Source: Nitrosopumilaceae archaeon
Lineage (GTDB): Archaea; Thermoproteota; Nitrososphaeria; Nitrososphaerales; Nitrosopumilaceae
Direction: 5' to 3'
DNA: 64,000 nt
Assembly: GCA_005798405.1 (NCBI GenBank)
Contig: SYJQ01000028.1
Location: forward strand, 1-64,000
The translations under genes were made by a program, and so were the position numbers. Position 1 is the first letter of the stretch. Each line of letters starts with the position of its first letter. Below are positions 9,696 through 20,163 of the stretch, piece by piece. The notes under the pieces were generated by a model. That model made no database searches and was not told the origin of the DNA. It saw only the letters and a list, made by a program, of their open reading frames with translations.

Positions 9696-10043
9696 ATGAC
9701 TAATCAAGTCGTCATACGCATGGCAAAAGATCTAAAAAAGGCATCCACTAAAAATGATGCCCCAATTTGGGCAAGAATGGCAGAATATGCATTAAAACCA
9801 TCCATTGCAAGACGACATATCAATTTAAACAGAATAGGTCAACTAACTAAAGACAAGGATACAGTAGTTTTCCCAGGTAAAGTGTTAGGAACTGGAGATA
9901 TTGATCACAAAATCACACTTTGCTCATTTTCAATTTCAAATGCTGCAGCTACAAAGATTTTAGAAAAAGGTGGAAAGGTTGTTAGTTTTTCAGATTTAAT
10001 AGAAAAAAATCCAACTGGAAAAGGAGTTGTATTGCTTGGCTAG
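9696..10043 (+). CDS. rpl18e: 50S ribosomal protein L18e
   Basis: INLNRIGQLTKDKDTVVFPGKVLGTGDIDHKITL; operon context. Confidence 0.92.
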   Translation: MTNQVVIRMAKDLKKASTKNDAPIWARMAEYALKPSIARRHINLNRIGQLTKDKDTVVFPGKVLGTGDIDHKITLCSFSISNAAATKILEKGGKVVSFSDLIEKNPTGKGVVLLG

Positions 10044-10500
10044 TCAAGAAAACATCATATCAATGGACAAGCCGATTGTAGTAGATGCTACAGATCACAT
10101 CGCAGGAAGATTGTCATCAAATGTTGCCAAATTATTGTTAAAAGGAAACAGAGTATCAGTTGTCAATTGTGAAAAAATTATGATCAGCGGATCAAGAACA
10201 AACATAATTAGTGAATACAGAGGATTTTTAGAAGTTAACAGTGTAATTCATCCAAGCCACGGTCCTGTTCACCCAAGAAGACCAGATACCATCATGAAAA
10301 AAATGATTCGTGGAATGCTACCATATGGAAAAAAACCATCTGGGATATTAGCGCATAAAAGATTAAGAACATACATTGGTTCACCTAAAGAATTAAGTTC
10401 GTTTGAAAAAATTCAATTTAAAGAAGCAAAAATTAGAAAATCTTCAGCAAACTATACAACAGTTGGAGACATTGCAAAAATAATAGGGTGGACAGAATGA
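10027..10500 (+). CDS. rpl13: 50S ribosomal protein L13 (true start probably TTG 10036 or ATG 10063)
   Basis: VVDATDHIAGRLSSNVAKLLLKGNRVSVVNCEKI; HPRRPDTIMKKMIRGMLPY. Confidence 0.93.
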   Translation: MYCLASQENIISMDKPIVVDATDHIAGRLSSNVAKLLLKGNRVSVVNCEKIMISGSRTNIISEYRGFLEVNSVIHPSHGPVHPRRPDTIMKKMIRGMLPYGKKPSGILAHKRLRTYIGSPKELSSFEKIQFKEAKIRKSSANYTTVGDIAKIIGWTE

Positions 10501-10946
10501 CAACACCAAAAACAGAAATTTATTTTGCAACTAGAAAAACATCTAGCGCCCATGTATACATTACAAAAGGACAAGGAAAAATCAGAATAAACAACATACC
10601 AATCGAGATGATTCCACAAGAAACTGCTCGCGAAGTAATGCTAGCGCCATTAGAAATTACAGGAGATTTAAGAGATAAGATAGACATTTCTGTTAGAGTA
10701 AGAGGCGGTGGATTTATGGGACAGGCCAGTGCAACAGCTACTGCTATCTCAAGAGCACTTACAGGTTGGACCAAATCCAAAAAAGAACCTAAGGAACACC
10801 CATTCCCAAAATCAACGAGAGAAGACCTCAGACAGAGAATTACAGATTTTGACAAATATCTGATTAGCGGTGATGCCAGAAGAAAAGAACCAAAGAAATT
10901 TGGCGGACCTGGCGCAAGAAGAAGAAAGCAAAAATCATACCGTTAG
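10488..10946 (+). CDS. rps9: 30S ribosomal protein S9
   Basis: VRVRGGGFMGQASATATAISRAL...KKFGGPGARRRKQKSYR. Confidence 0.95.
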   Translation: MDRMTTPKTEIYFATRKTSSAHVYITKGQGKIRINNIPIEMIPQETAREVMLAPLEITGDLRDKIDISVRVRGGGFMGQASATATAISRALTGWTKSKKEPKEHPFPKSTREDLRQRITDFDKYLISGDARRKEPKKFGGPGARRRKQKSYR

Positions 10947-10949
10947 ACT

Positions 10950-11678
10950 GTGAAGGCTATAATTTTAGCTGGTGGTAGAGGAACTAGAGGCAAACCATAT
11001 ACAGAATATTTTCCAAAAGCAATGACACCAATTAACGATAAACCATTAATTGATTACATTGTAAAATATTTGCATTCATTTGATTTCATCAAAGAGATCA
11101 TCATAATTGCCGATTACACGGGGTTGGGGGGTCAGATTAAAAATTATTACAGCACAGCAAAAAATGGAAAAAAGATCACGTTTGTGCAAGATACACAGAG
11201 TGGGACAGGTGGAGATCTTTTACATATTGAAGATAAACTTGGGGGAGATTCAGAATTCTTGTTGTGGTTTGTGGATAATCTTTGTGCCATAGATCTAGTA
11301 AAGATGAAAAAAGTATTCAAAGAAAAAAACAGTACAGCGTGTATTGCAACCAGAACAAAAAGAAAAGAAGAGACAGGATTTGCAATAGTAGAAAATGGAA
11401 TAATCAAAGAATTCAAAGAAAAACCAATCATGGAATTACAATTATCAGAGTGTTTAGGAATTTACATTTTAGGAAAAGAAATAATTGAAAGAATCAAAGC
11501 AAAAACAAAACAGAAAGAAATCAATCTGTCATTTGACATTTTACAGCAATTATCAAAAGAGGGAAAAATTAGCGCCTACGATATTGATGATAGAGAATGG
11601 ATAGATGCAGAATCTCCAATGATTTTAGAAAGAAATGAAATGACAGTAAAAAAGATCATAAAACAGATGGGATTTTAG
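10950..11678 (+). CDS. Sugar nucleotidyltransferase family protein
   Basis: MKAIILAGGRGTRGKPYTEYFPKAMTPINDKPLIDYIV; GTG start. Confidence 0.88.
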   Translation: MKAIILAGGRGTRGKPYTEYFPKAMTPINDKPLIDYIVKYLHSFDFIKEIIIIADYTGLGGQIKNYYSTAKNGKKITFVQDTQSGTGGDLLHIEDKLGGDSEFLLWFVDNLCAIDLVKMKKVFKEKNSTACIATRTKRKEETGFAIVENGIIKEFKEKPIMELQLSECLGIYILGKEIIERIKAKTKQKEINLSFDILQQLSKEGKISAYDIDDREWIDAESPMILERNEMTVKKIIKQMGF

Positions 11679-12240
11679 ACTGTTTTTCAAATTCGGAAAT
11701 TTTTTTCTCATATAGCAAAGTCTGGGCTATGTCATCCAATCCTTCTAAAAGAATTTTTTTCTTGTGGGAATCAATATCGAAAGATATTTTTTCAGAACTT
11801 GTTGCAATCATTTGATTTTCCAAATCTACTTCCACATCTCCTGATTCTTTTTGGAGTTTTTCTACTGTTTTTTCATGTAATATAATCGGCAAAATTCCAT
11901 TTTTGAAACAATTACTGTAAAAAATGTCAGCAAATGATGGGGCAATAATAACTGAAAACCCATAGTCCTGTAATGCCCAAACTGCATGTTCTCGGCTAGA
12001 CCCACATCCAAAATTATCTCCTGCAACAAGAATTTTAGAATTTTTGTATCTAGGATTATTCAATATAAAATCAGATTTTGTTTGTTCCTGATCATCATAT
12101 CTCCAGTTATAGAAAAGAAATTTACCAAATCCAGACTTCTGAACTAATTTTAGAAATTGTTTTGGAACAATTTGATCTGTATCTACGTTTACCTTATCTA
12201 ACGGAGTTACCACAGTTTTAATTTTTTTAAAAGATATCAT
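11656..12240 (-). CDS. leuD: 3-isopropylmalate dehydratase small subunit (bacterial-type)
   Basis: NVDTDQIVPKQFL...[44 protein letters not shown]. Confidence 0.92.
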   Translation of the reverse strand: MISFKKIKTVVTPLDKVNVDTDQIVPKQFLKLVQKSGFGKFLFYNWRYDDQEQTKSDFILNNPRYKNSKILVAGDNFGCGSSREHAVWALQDYGFSVIIAPSFADIFYSNCFKNGILPIILHEKTVEKLQKESGDVEVDLENQMIATSSEKISFDIDSHKKKILLEGLDDIAQTLLYEKKISEFEKQSKIPSVL

Positions 12241-12241
12241 T

Positions 12242-13657
12242 CTAATTCAAATCCATTTCCCTAACATCTACAAAATGACCTTCTATAGCTGCTGCTGCTG
12301 CCATTACAGGACTCACCAAGTGTGTTCTTCCACCAGTTCCTTGTCTGCCTTCAAAATTTCTATTAGATGTACTTGCACATCTTTCACCTGGAGATAAGAT
12401 ATCAGGATTCATTCCAAGACACATGCTGCAGCCTGATTCTCTCCACTCAAAATTTGCATTTGTAAATATTTTATCTAGACCCAATTCTTCAGCTTGTTTT
12501 TTTACCATCTGAGAACCAGGGACTACCATAGCTCTAACATGTGGAGATAGTTTTCTTCCTTTGACAACTTTGGATGCTTCAATAAGATCTTCCAATCTAG
12601 CATTTGTACATGAACCAATAAACACTCGATCTATTTTGATTTCAATAATAGGAGTTCCAGGTTTAAGAGCCATGTATTCAAGTGCTTGCTCAGCACCTTT
12701 CTTTTGATTTTGATCACCATTGGAAAAATCTTCTGGAGATGGAATGGATTCAGTTACATCACATGTCATACCAGGATTAGTACCCCAGCTTACTTGAGGT
12801 GCAATATTATCAATATGCAAAGTATATTTTTTTTCAAATTTTGCGTCACTGTCTGTTTTTAGATTATCTTTCCAATATTCAACTAGAGATTCATAATTTT
12901 TTGGTGTGTATTTTCTGCCTCGAAGATATTCAAAGGTTTTCTCATCAGGTGCAATCAAACCTGCACGTGCACCTGCTTCAATAGACATATTACAAATTGT
13001 CATTCGTTGTTCCATAGAAAGGTCACAGATGCCCTCTCCTCTATATTCAATAACAGTGCCATTACCACCAGAAGTTCCAATATTTTTGATTATTGATAAT
13101 ATGATGTCTTTTGCAGTAACTGCGTGGGGGTTCTTTCGTTTACCTGCTACAATGATTTCAAAAGGTTTTGGTTTTTCTAACCAGAGAGTTTGTGATGCTA
13201 AAACATGTTCAACTTCACTTGTTCCAATCCCAAATGCTAATGCCCCAAAAGCTCCATGTGTGGAAGTGTGACTATCGCCACAAACAATAGTACTTCCAGG
13301 CAAAGTAATTCCTAATTGAGGTCCGATGACATGAACTATTCCTTGATTTGGGCTGTTGATATCAAATAATTGAATTCCAAAGTCTTTGCAATTTTTTTCC
13401 AAAGTTTGTATCTGGACTGCAGATGTTTGATCTAAGATAGGAAGGGTCCTATTGTTTGTTGGAACGTTATGATCCATAGTTGCAATTGTAAGATCAGGTC
13501 TTCTCACAGATCTATTATTCATACGAAGGCCATCAAATGCTTGAGGAGAAGTTACTTCATGAACAAGATGTCTGTCAATATAGATTAGAGAGGGGCTATT
13601 TTCTTTTTCTACAACAATGTGAGCATCCCAAATTTTTTCAAAAAGAGTTTTTCCCAT
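12242..13657 (-). CDS. leuC: 3-isopropylmalate dehydratase large subunit (bacterial-type)
   Basis: [79 protein letters not shown]. Confidence 0.94.
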   Translation of the reverse strand: MGKTLFEKIWDAHIVVEKENSPSLIYIDRHLVHEVTSPQAFDGLRMNNRSVRRPDLTIATMDHNVPTNNRTLPILDQTSAVQIQTLEKNCKDFGIQLFDINSPNQGIVHVIGPQLGITLPGSTIVCGDSHTSTHGAFGALAFGIGTSEVEHVLASQTLWLEKPKPFEIIVAGKRKNPHAVTAKDIILSIIKNIGTSGGNGTVIEYRGEGICDLSMEQRMTICNMSIEAGARAGLIAPDEKTFEYLRGRKYTPKNYESLVEYWKDNLKTDSDAKFEKKYTLHIDNIAPQVSWGTNPGMTCDVTESIPSPEDFSNGDQNQKKGAEQALEYMALKPGTPIIEIKIDRVFIGSCTNARLEDLIEASKVVKGRKLSPHVRAMVVPGSQMVKKQAEELGLDKIFTNANFEWRESGCSMCLGMNPDILSPGERCASTSNRNFEGRQGTGGRTHLVSPVMAAAAAIEGHFVDVREMDLN

Positions 13658-13664
13658 TTTAATC

Positions 13665-14150
13665 CTAGTCGGGTTTGTATTTGAATAAACCGCCAGCTTC
13701 TATTATTTTTCCAATAATTTCAGAGAAAGGTTTCATTTTGTATATTTTATTTTTGGTTATATTTTTTATTTCATTTGTGTGAATGTTAATGTCGATTTCA
13801 TCACCTTCGGAAATATCAGAGTACGCATCCTCTTCAATTTCTATTGGTAACAAAAATGCGCCGTCAACTGCGTTTCTATAAAAGATTCTTGCAAAAGAAA
13901 GAGCAAGTACTGCTTTTATTCCAGAATGTGAAAGTGCGATTGGTGCATGCTCACGAGATGAACCACAACCAAAATTTCTTCCAGATAGTATAAAATCACC
14001 TTCTTTGACCTTGGAGTGAAAATCAGGATCTAGTCCTTCCATTGCATGTAATGCAAGTTCAGCATAATCATGGACTTTGAGATATTGTCCAGGAATAATG
14101 ACATCAGTGTCAATATTGTCTCTTTCATATTTTATGACGTTTCCCTTCAA
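13665..14150 (-). CDS. Aconitase-superfamily small subunit (archaeal IPMI/homoaconitase-type)
   Basis: [15 protein letters not shown]...[38 protein letters not shown]. Confidence 0.88.
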   Translation of the reverse strand: MKGNVIKYERDNIDTDVIIPGQYLKVHDYAELALHAMEGLDPDFHSKVKEGDFILSGRNFGCGSSREHAPIALSHSGIKAVLALSFARIFYRNAVDGAFLLPIEIEEDAYSDISEGDEIDINIHTNEIKNITKNKIYKMKPFSEIIGKIIEAGGLFKYKPD

Positions 14151-15418
14151 TTCAAGTCCCTCGGGTCAGTGATTTTACCAGTAACAGCAGAAGCTGCTGC
14201 TACAAGAGGTGATGAAAGATATGTTTGTGAATCAACATGTCCCATTCTTCCAGGAAAATTTCTGTTTGTAGTGCTAATGCAAATTTCGTCTTTTGCCAAA
14301 ACTCCCATATGTGCACCACAGCATGCTCCACATGTTGGCGGACCTACAGTTACACCTGCATCTAAAAATATTTTGAGTAGCCCGTTTTCCATTGCACGTT
14401 TGTAAATAGAAATTGAAGCAGGCAAAATTTCTGTTCTAATCTTAACGGTTCTTCCCTTAAGAATTCTAGCAGCTGCTTCCAAATCTTCGTATTTTGCACC
14501 AGTGCAAGAACCAATGTATGATTTATCCAATTCTACAGATGGTGCTTCTCTAACTATGGAAATGTTTTCAGGGGAAAAGGGTTTTGCCACAATAGGTTCC
14601 ATTTCTGAACCTTCGTATTCGTATATCTTTTCATATTCAGCGTCATCATCTCCATTAACTAATGAGATATTTTTAGCGCCTCTACTTGTAAGATAATCAA
14701 TTACTTTTTGATCAGGTTCAACTATTCCATTTTTTGCACCAGCTTCTGTAGTCATGTTACATAAAGTTAATCTACTCTCAACGGACATTTCATTAATTCC
14801 ACTCCCACCAAATTGCATGGTTTTGTATGCTCCTCCCTCAGTACTAATATCACCAATGATCTTTAGGATAAAGTCTTTAGCCATAACATGTTCTGGGAGT
14901 TTTCCATTTAGCTTAAAGTATAACGTGTGAGGAACCTTAAACCAAATTTTTCCATTTAATAAAACATATGCTACATCTGTATGCCCTAATCCACAAGCAA
15001 ACGATCCTAGTGCACCAGTAGTATTAGTATGAGAGTCACCTCCAACATACACATCGCCAGGCAACACTAATGCTTCTTCGTGAGATAATGTATGGCAAAT
15101 TCCATATTGTCCCATTCCGTATTTGAAGTGTTTTTCAATTCCATAAGTTTTTGTAAAATTAGATAATTTGACAATATTTTCAGCTGAAACCTTATCTGCA
15201 GATGGAACAAAATGATCTTCTGCAACCCAAACTTTTGTTGGATCCCATAATTTATCCACACTAACACCTTGTTTCTTTAATTTATCAAATACTTTGATTA
15301 CTCCTGGACCAGATACATCATGAACCATTACTTTGTCCACATTTGCAAAAATTACATCGTCAGGAGCAACTCGTTGTCTTCCTGAAGCACGTGCAAGTAT
15401 CTTCTCGGTTATATTCAT
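14147..15418 (-). CDS. Aconitase-superfamily large subunit (archaeal IPMI/homoaconitase-type)
   Basis: YVGGDSHTNTTGALGSFACGLGHTDVAYVL; YIGSCTGAKYEDL; TCGACCGAHMGVLAKDEICISTTNRNFPGRMG. Confidence 0.88.
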   Translation of the reverse strand: MNITEKILARASGRQRVAPDDVIFANVDKVMVHDVSGPGVIKVFDKLKKQGVSVDKLWDPTKVWVAEDHFVPSADKVSAENIVKLSNFTKTYGIEKHFKYGMGQYGICHTLSHEEALVLPGDVYVGGDSHTNTTGALGSFACGLGHTDVAYVLLNGKIWFKVPHTLYFKLNGKLPEHVMAKDFILKIIGDISTEGGAYKTMQFGGSGINEMSVESRLTLCNMTTEAGAKNGIVEPDQKVIDYLTSRGAKNISLVNGDDDAEYEKIYEYEGSEMEPIVAKPFSPENISIVREAPSVELDKSYIGSCTGAKYEDLEAAARILKGRTVKIRTEILPASISIYKRAMENGLLKIFLDAGVTVGPPTCGACCGAHMGVLAKDEICISTTNRNFPGRMGHVDSQTYLSSPLVAAASAVTGKITDPRDLN

Positions 15419-15488
15419 AATCGAAAAAGCCAGTTCTACAGATTAAAAGCTTTTCAGATGACATAGTCTCAAATATGAGAATTTAGCA

Positions 15489-16211
15489 TTATTGCTGATA
15501 AAACTCTGCATTAATTTCAGAGTCAACACTATCACCAGAATTAAATGAAGAGATCACAGTCCCATAGTCTTTGTGCTCAACAACAACATCCACATAATAT
15601 GTTCTAGATACATCGTTTATCACGGTCTTAAAATTTGAAGTAAAAAAAGTTCCAGAAAAGATTTCTTTATCACTAGTCCTAATTATCACATCGATGCTTT
15701 TCGTATTACCAGTGGTGTCTGCGTATTGAAGTAATACGTCATCGTTTGACTGCTGAATCATAGATAGTGAAAGAATTTTGTTAACATTGGTGGGTTCAGA
15801 TTTATTTGCAGAGTCAATATTTGACAAATCAGCATTTGAATCAGTTGGAGAAAGAGGGATTGTTGTGGTTTGAATTTCAGGTTCATCAGAAGGTTCATTT
15901 TTAAAAATATCATCGACGCTCTTGATTGGATTCACTTGGGATATTTTTTCAGATAGTTGATCCTTTGATGATTCTTTTGCAGTGTTTATCTTGTTACTGA
16001 TTTTATTGCTGGTTTCATCAACTGCTTTGATTGAAGAGTCAAGACCATTCTCAACTGATTCTACTGTTCTAGTTCCCAAGACATTTGCATTTTCTTTCAT
16101 GGGCTCAATTACAGCATTAGTGAAATTTGGAAACATGCCTGTAATTTCGGATGAGAACACAAATACACCTATAGTCAAAATAGAGGCGATCACGATTATT
16201 TTTTTGAGCAT
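15489..16211 (-). CDS. Hypothetical exported/membrane-anchored protein
   Basis: N-terminal hydrophobic segment MLKKIIVIASILTIGVFVF followed by Ser/Asn/Lys-rich region. Confidence 0.7.
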   Translation of the reverse strand: MLKKIIVIASILTIGVFVFSSEITGMFPNFTNAVIEPMKENANVLGTRTVESVENGLDSSIKAVDETSNKISNKINTAKESSKDQLSEKISQVNPIKSVDDIFKNEPSDEPEIQTTTIPLSPTDSNADLSNIDSANKSEPTNVNKILSLSMIQQSNDDVLLQYADTTGNTKSIDVIIRTSDKEIFSGTFFTSNFKTVINDVSRTYYVDVVVEHKDYGTVISSFNSGDSVDSEINAEFYQQ

Positions 16212-16358
16212 ATCATATTATCTAAAAACTAGGTTTTAGAGTGAAAGTCAAAAAAAATTGCCGGCAAGCTAAAACACTAAATGCATTATAAGCGTGAATC
16301 AAAAATAGAAAATCTTAATGCAGAACAATAAAAAAGAAAAGAAATACCTCAACATATC

Positions 16359-17135
16359 ATGTCTTTGACCGTATCACCCTTATTTTCAGAAAGAAAAGAA
16401 GAAAAATTTGATGTGTTTAAGGCATTATTAGAGACATTAGACAAAAATAATGAAAAACTGCAAGAAGGTGATGTCATAGTAATATCAACAAAATACATTT
16501 CTAATTCTCAGGGAAGATTAATTGATTTGAACAATGTCAAAACATCAAAAGATGGAACTGAAATTTCCAAGAAATTTCAAATGAGATCTGAAATTGCAGA
16601 GGTAATTCTAAGAGAATCAGATAAAATTTTTGGTGGAATTTCAGGTTTTGTTATTACTTCAGCAGATAACATCATGGCTCCAAATGCAGGAATTGATAAA
16701 TCAAATGCAAAAAAAGGAAAAGTCATTTTATATCCAAAGAATCCGTATCTTGTGGCAGAGCAAATTAGAAGAAAAGTTTTTTTAAAATTTCTTATTCATG
16801 TTGGAGTTATTTTGGTAGATAGTAGATTGATGCCATCTCGTGTTGGAACATCAGGTGTGGCAGTATCGTGTGCAGGAATTGAACCAGTGTTAGACATGAG
16901 AGCTGAAAAGGATCTTGATGGAAATCCATTAAAGGTGACTTTCCAAGCAGTTGTAGATAATCTTGCAACAATTGCAAATCACAAAATGGGTGAAGCCGCA
17001 GAATCAAAACCATTTGCAATTGTCAGAGATTCAGGGGCAAAACTTACAGATAGAAAAATCAACCCAACAGAGATGGCAATATCTCCAGATCAGTGCGTAT
17101 ACGTTAGAGGTCTAACAAATCCAATAAAAGATTAG
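16359..17135 (+). CDS. cofE: Coenzyme F420-0:L-glutamate ligase
   Basis: EGDVIVISTKYISNSQGRLIDL; VLYPKNP...VGVILVDSRLMPSRVGTSGVAVSCAGIEPVLDMR. Confidence 0.9.
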   Translation: MSLTVSPLFSERKEEKFDVFKALLETLDKNNEKLQEGDVIVISTKYISNSQGRLIDLNNVKTSKDGTEISKKFQMRSEIAEVILRESDKIFGGISGFVITSADNIMAPNAGIDKSNAKKGKVILYPKNPYLVAEQIRRKVFLKFLIHVGVILVDSRLMPSRVGTSGVAVSCAGIEPVLDMRAEKDLDGNPLKVTFQAVVDNLATIANHKMGEAAESKPFAIVRDSGAKLTDRKINPTEMAISPDQCVYVRGLTNPIKD

Positions 17136-17182
17136 AATTGGAATTGGTTCTGCTTTAAATATAGGTTTTTGAGGACAAAATT

Positions 17183-17731
17183 ATGGAATACCTAACAAGA
17201 TATCCCAAAACAATTTCATTTCTAGATGGATTAAAACACAGTATTGACGTAGATAACAAAGGAGTAGAACAGCTTCATATCGTAGTTAAGAAGAGCTTTG
17301 ATGAATTAATGAAAATCTTCACATCTGAGGGATTTACTAAAGTCAAATTAGAACATAAACAACCCAACCAAATTGGAAATGGTCTGAATCTTAAACTAAA
17401 GAAACCTTGGGAGATGCACATAAGAATGGTAGATCTGAAAAAAGGATTAATCGGGATACATGCCGAAGTTGAAGTTTCAAGAGATTACCTTCAACACCTA
17501 GTATCACAGAGAACGCCCGTAATTTATGAAGTTGAAGAAATATTGAAAAAATACCAAGTAGATTATAAAATATGGCATGATAAAATCAAAAAAAATGTTC
17601 ATACGATTTTTGATAATTATAAAATAAAGCTTGCGACACCGAGCATTCCAGTTTTTGCATGGAAACCAATGTTGTTTGTGATTGGAACAATTTGCATATT
17701 TTATCTGTGGAAATTTATCAATACCATCTAA
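17183..17731 (+). CDS. Hypothetical protein with C-terminal transmembrane segment
   Basis: 182-aa ORF ending AWKPMLFVIGTICIFYLWKFINTI. Confidence 0.65.
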   Translation: MEYLTRYPKTISFLDGLKHSIDVDNKGVEQLHIVVKKSFDELMKIFTSEGFTKVKLEHKQPNQIGNGLNLKLKKPWEMHIRMVDLKKGLIGIHAEVEVSRDYLQHLVSQRTPVIYEVEEILKKYQVDYKIWHDKIKKNVHTIFDNYKIKLATPSIPVFAWKPMLFVIGTICIFYLWKFINTI

Positions 17732-17756
17732 AATAAAAGAAGAAAAAACAGTGGGA

Positions 17757-18083
17757 CTAAATGCCCAAAGTTTCTTCTTTGGTTAATTCAAGATAGACTT
17801 TATCACCTACAGATAGACCCATTTCTTTGTATTCGTGCATCTCAAGTTTTAGTTGAGTTACACCGCTTTGCATACCCATACCACCCATCCCAGAGAACAT
17901 TTTGTTGAGATCTTTCATCATGTCATTCATGTTGGTGAATCCCATCACTTTAGGACTACCAAAGGGAGATGGGGTAGATGTTGTTCCTTCTTTAAGGTCT
18001 TTAACGGAAGACAGAGAAACTACAACGTATGGTGCACCATCAGGTGCAGAATCAATACTTCTTACTACAAATTCCTTTTTCAT
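17757..18083 (-). CDS. Conserved hypothetical protein (108 aa)
   Basis: ORF MKKEFVVRSIDSAPDGAPYVVVSLSSVKDL... with Met/Gly-rich middle (MNDMMKDLNKMFSGMGGMGMQSG). Confidence 0.7.
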   Translation of the reverse strand: MKKEFVVRSIDSAPDGAPYVVVSLSSVKDLKEGTTSTPSPFGSPKVMGFTNMNDMMKDLNKMFSGMGGMGMQSGVTQLKLEMHEYKEMGLSVGDKVYLELTKEETLGI

Positions 18084-18182
18084 ATTTGACAGTTCTCACT
18101 CCATAATTTTAATTTTGATGAGAATATGAGTAATTAGAGCCAGATTTGAAGATTTAATTACAATTTTCATGATTTCAAATTA

Positions 18183-18719
18183 ATGGTAGACGAGAATCTG
18201 AAAATATCTTTACAGTACTATGGCATATCCCCATGGGAGATTGAGGTGATTTACGGGTATTTGAATTCCAGATTTTCAATTATTCAAGAAGAGATTGAAG
18301 CAAATGATGATAATTTTGTGAGCTTTTTGAATTTAGACATACCACTTGCTTTTAACGAGGAATTTTTCAAATGGTTTGAGTTTAGACGATGGGAGAAAAT
18401 GAAAGATGTTTTCAAAGAGATGAAAAGACGCAGAGGAACTGGAAATGCTTTAAAGATAAATATTAATTTTTTAGGAAAACCAAAAATAGTTTTTGTGTTA
18501 GATACTGAAGATAAACAGTGGTATGATAATGCAATTGAAAAGATAGATTTTGTTTTAGAACTTCTCCCTTATCATTTAGATCCAGAAAAACTGCCATCGG
18601 ATATTTTAGAAGTAATTTACAAATTTGATCCTCAATCAATAAGATGGCGTCTCAATACTGCAATATCAGAAGATAAAAGATATGTTTTCAGAGGAGACGT
18701 ATGGAGTGCAGTTATTTAA
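18183..18719 (+). CDS. Conserved hypothetical protein (178 aa)
   Basis: Single long ORF in an otherwise empty interval. Confidence 0.65.
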   Translation: MVDENLKISLQYYGISPWEIEVIYGYLNSRFSIIQEEIEANDDNFVSFLNLDIPLAFNEEFFKWFEFRRWEKMKDVFKEMKRRRGTGNALKININFLGKPKIVFVLDTEDKQWYDNAIEKIDFVLELLPYHLDPEKLPSDILEVIYKFDPQSIRWRLNTAISEDKRYVFRGDVWSAVI

Positions 18720-19152
18720 GATCTTTTTGAAGCGGCTCAAGTAAACCATGTAGTTCTTTGTATTTAGATTCTAAAAATTCTAATGCGTCATCAAGTTTCT
18801 TGGATTTACCATATTTGTAACGTATTAGTTCACGATGATGCCAGAAAGTTTTTCCATCCTCTACTGAAATAGTTGTAAAATAATCAGTTCCTTTCAGAGT
18901 ATCTGGAAGTTTAATATCATGTGGGAAAAGCAGTTCAACAATAAACCATTCATCGGCGTCAGGATAATCAGAACCAGTATCCACATCAAAAAATATATGA
19001 AGTAAATCAGATTGCATCAAACCATCGTCAACGATGGAAGGATGTTTTACTCCTGATTTTTTAAAATCAAGATTAACAAGTTGTGGCTCAAAGAATCCTT
19101 TGATAATAGATTTTCTAAATACTTTATTGGCCTCGTTTATGTTCAACAGCAA
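18712..19152 (-). CDS. Conserved hypothetical protein (146 aa)
   Basis: ORF convergent with the previous gene (8-bp overlap). Confidence 0.65.
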   Translation of the reverse strand: MLLNINEANKVFRKSIIKGFFEPQLVNLDFKKSGVKHPSIVDDGLMQSDLLHIFFDVDTGSDYPDADEWFIVELLFPHDIKLPDTLKGTDYFTTISVEDGKTFWHHRELIRYKYGKSKKLDDALEFLESKYKELHGLLEPLQKDLK

Positions 19153-19200
19153 GGTGATCTACGAATAAACTAGTCTATAACTCATTAGGTTATAGATATT

Positions 19201-20163
19201 CTAAACTCTGAGGGAGTCAAGTATTTCTGAAACATCGGTGGTAGGTAATCCATTTTCAGAAATCTTTTGTTTTGAAGGGGGGTTTTCAAGATAATTTGGG
19301 ATTTTATCAGTGAGTCTAGTTGAATATTGAGAAATTATTTCATTTTGATAAAATACACCTATTGGTATTTTACTTCCCCATTCCAGAGATTTGATTAAGG
19401 CTTGAGATAGTTTTTCATTAACTTCTGTTTCATCATCATAACGAACCATAGGATCAAAATGTGAATCTTCGAGTTTATAGATTCTAGAGTGTCGTTCCAT
19501 AGATTCTTGTGCCAAATCAACTCCAGCATACCAATCCCTAGTATTGATATCATTGTAAGTTGGACACGGCTGCAATACGTCAAGGAAAGAAAGGCCTTTG
19601 TGACGAACAGCTTTGATTATCAGATCTTTAAGATGTCTAACATCATATGAATACCCACGTGCTACAAATGTAAAACCGCTGGCAACTGCCAATCCAATAG
19701 GATTTACGGCATAGTTTGTGTTTGGAGAAGGGAGTGATTTTGTTTTCTCACCGAGTTTTAATGTTGGAGAAGCTTGACCTTTGGTTAAACCATAGACTCC
19801 GTTATCAAATATTATATAGGTCATGTCAATATTGCGCCTTCCAGCTGCAACAAAATGACCGGCACCTATTCCCAATCCATCACCGTCACCACCTACTGCT
19901 ACAACGGTCATCTCAGGATTTGCAAGTTTTCCACCTTGAGCAAAAGTCAAAACTCTTCCATGTAGAGTATGAACACCATATGTATTGATAAAATGAGATG
20001 TCTTTCCAGAACAACCAATGCCAGAAAAAATTGTTGCTTTATCACGTTCTATTCCCATTTCTGCTAATGCCATTTGCAATGCATTGACTATTCCAAAGTC
20101 ACCACATCCAGGACACCAATCATTATGTACTTCAGTTTTGTAATCAGCTAGTTTAAGCGCCAT
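19201..20163 (-). CDS. korB: 2-oxoacid:ferredoxin oxidoreductase beta subunit
   Basis: [22 protein letters not shown]-binding [21 protein letters not shown]. Confidence 0.92.
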   Translation of the reverse strand: MALKLADYKTEVHNDWCPGCGDFGIVNALQMALAEMGIERDKATIFSGIGCSGKTSHFINTYGVHTLHGRVLTFAQGGKLANPEMTVVAVGGDGDGLGIGAGHFVAAGRRNIDMTYIIFDNGVYGLTKGQASPTLKLGEKTKSLPSPNTNYAVNPIGLAVASGFTFVARGYSYDVRHLKDLIIKAVRHKGLSFLDVLQPCPTYNDINTRDWYAGVDLAQESMERHSRIYKLEDSHFDPMVRYDDETEVNEKLSQALIKSLEWGSKIPIGVFYQNEIISQYSTRLTDKIPNYLENPPSKQKISENGLPTTDVSEILDSLRV

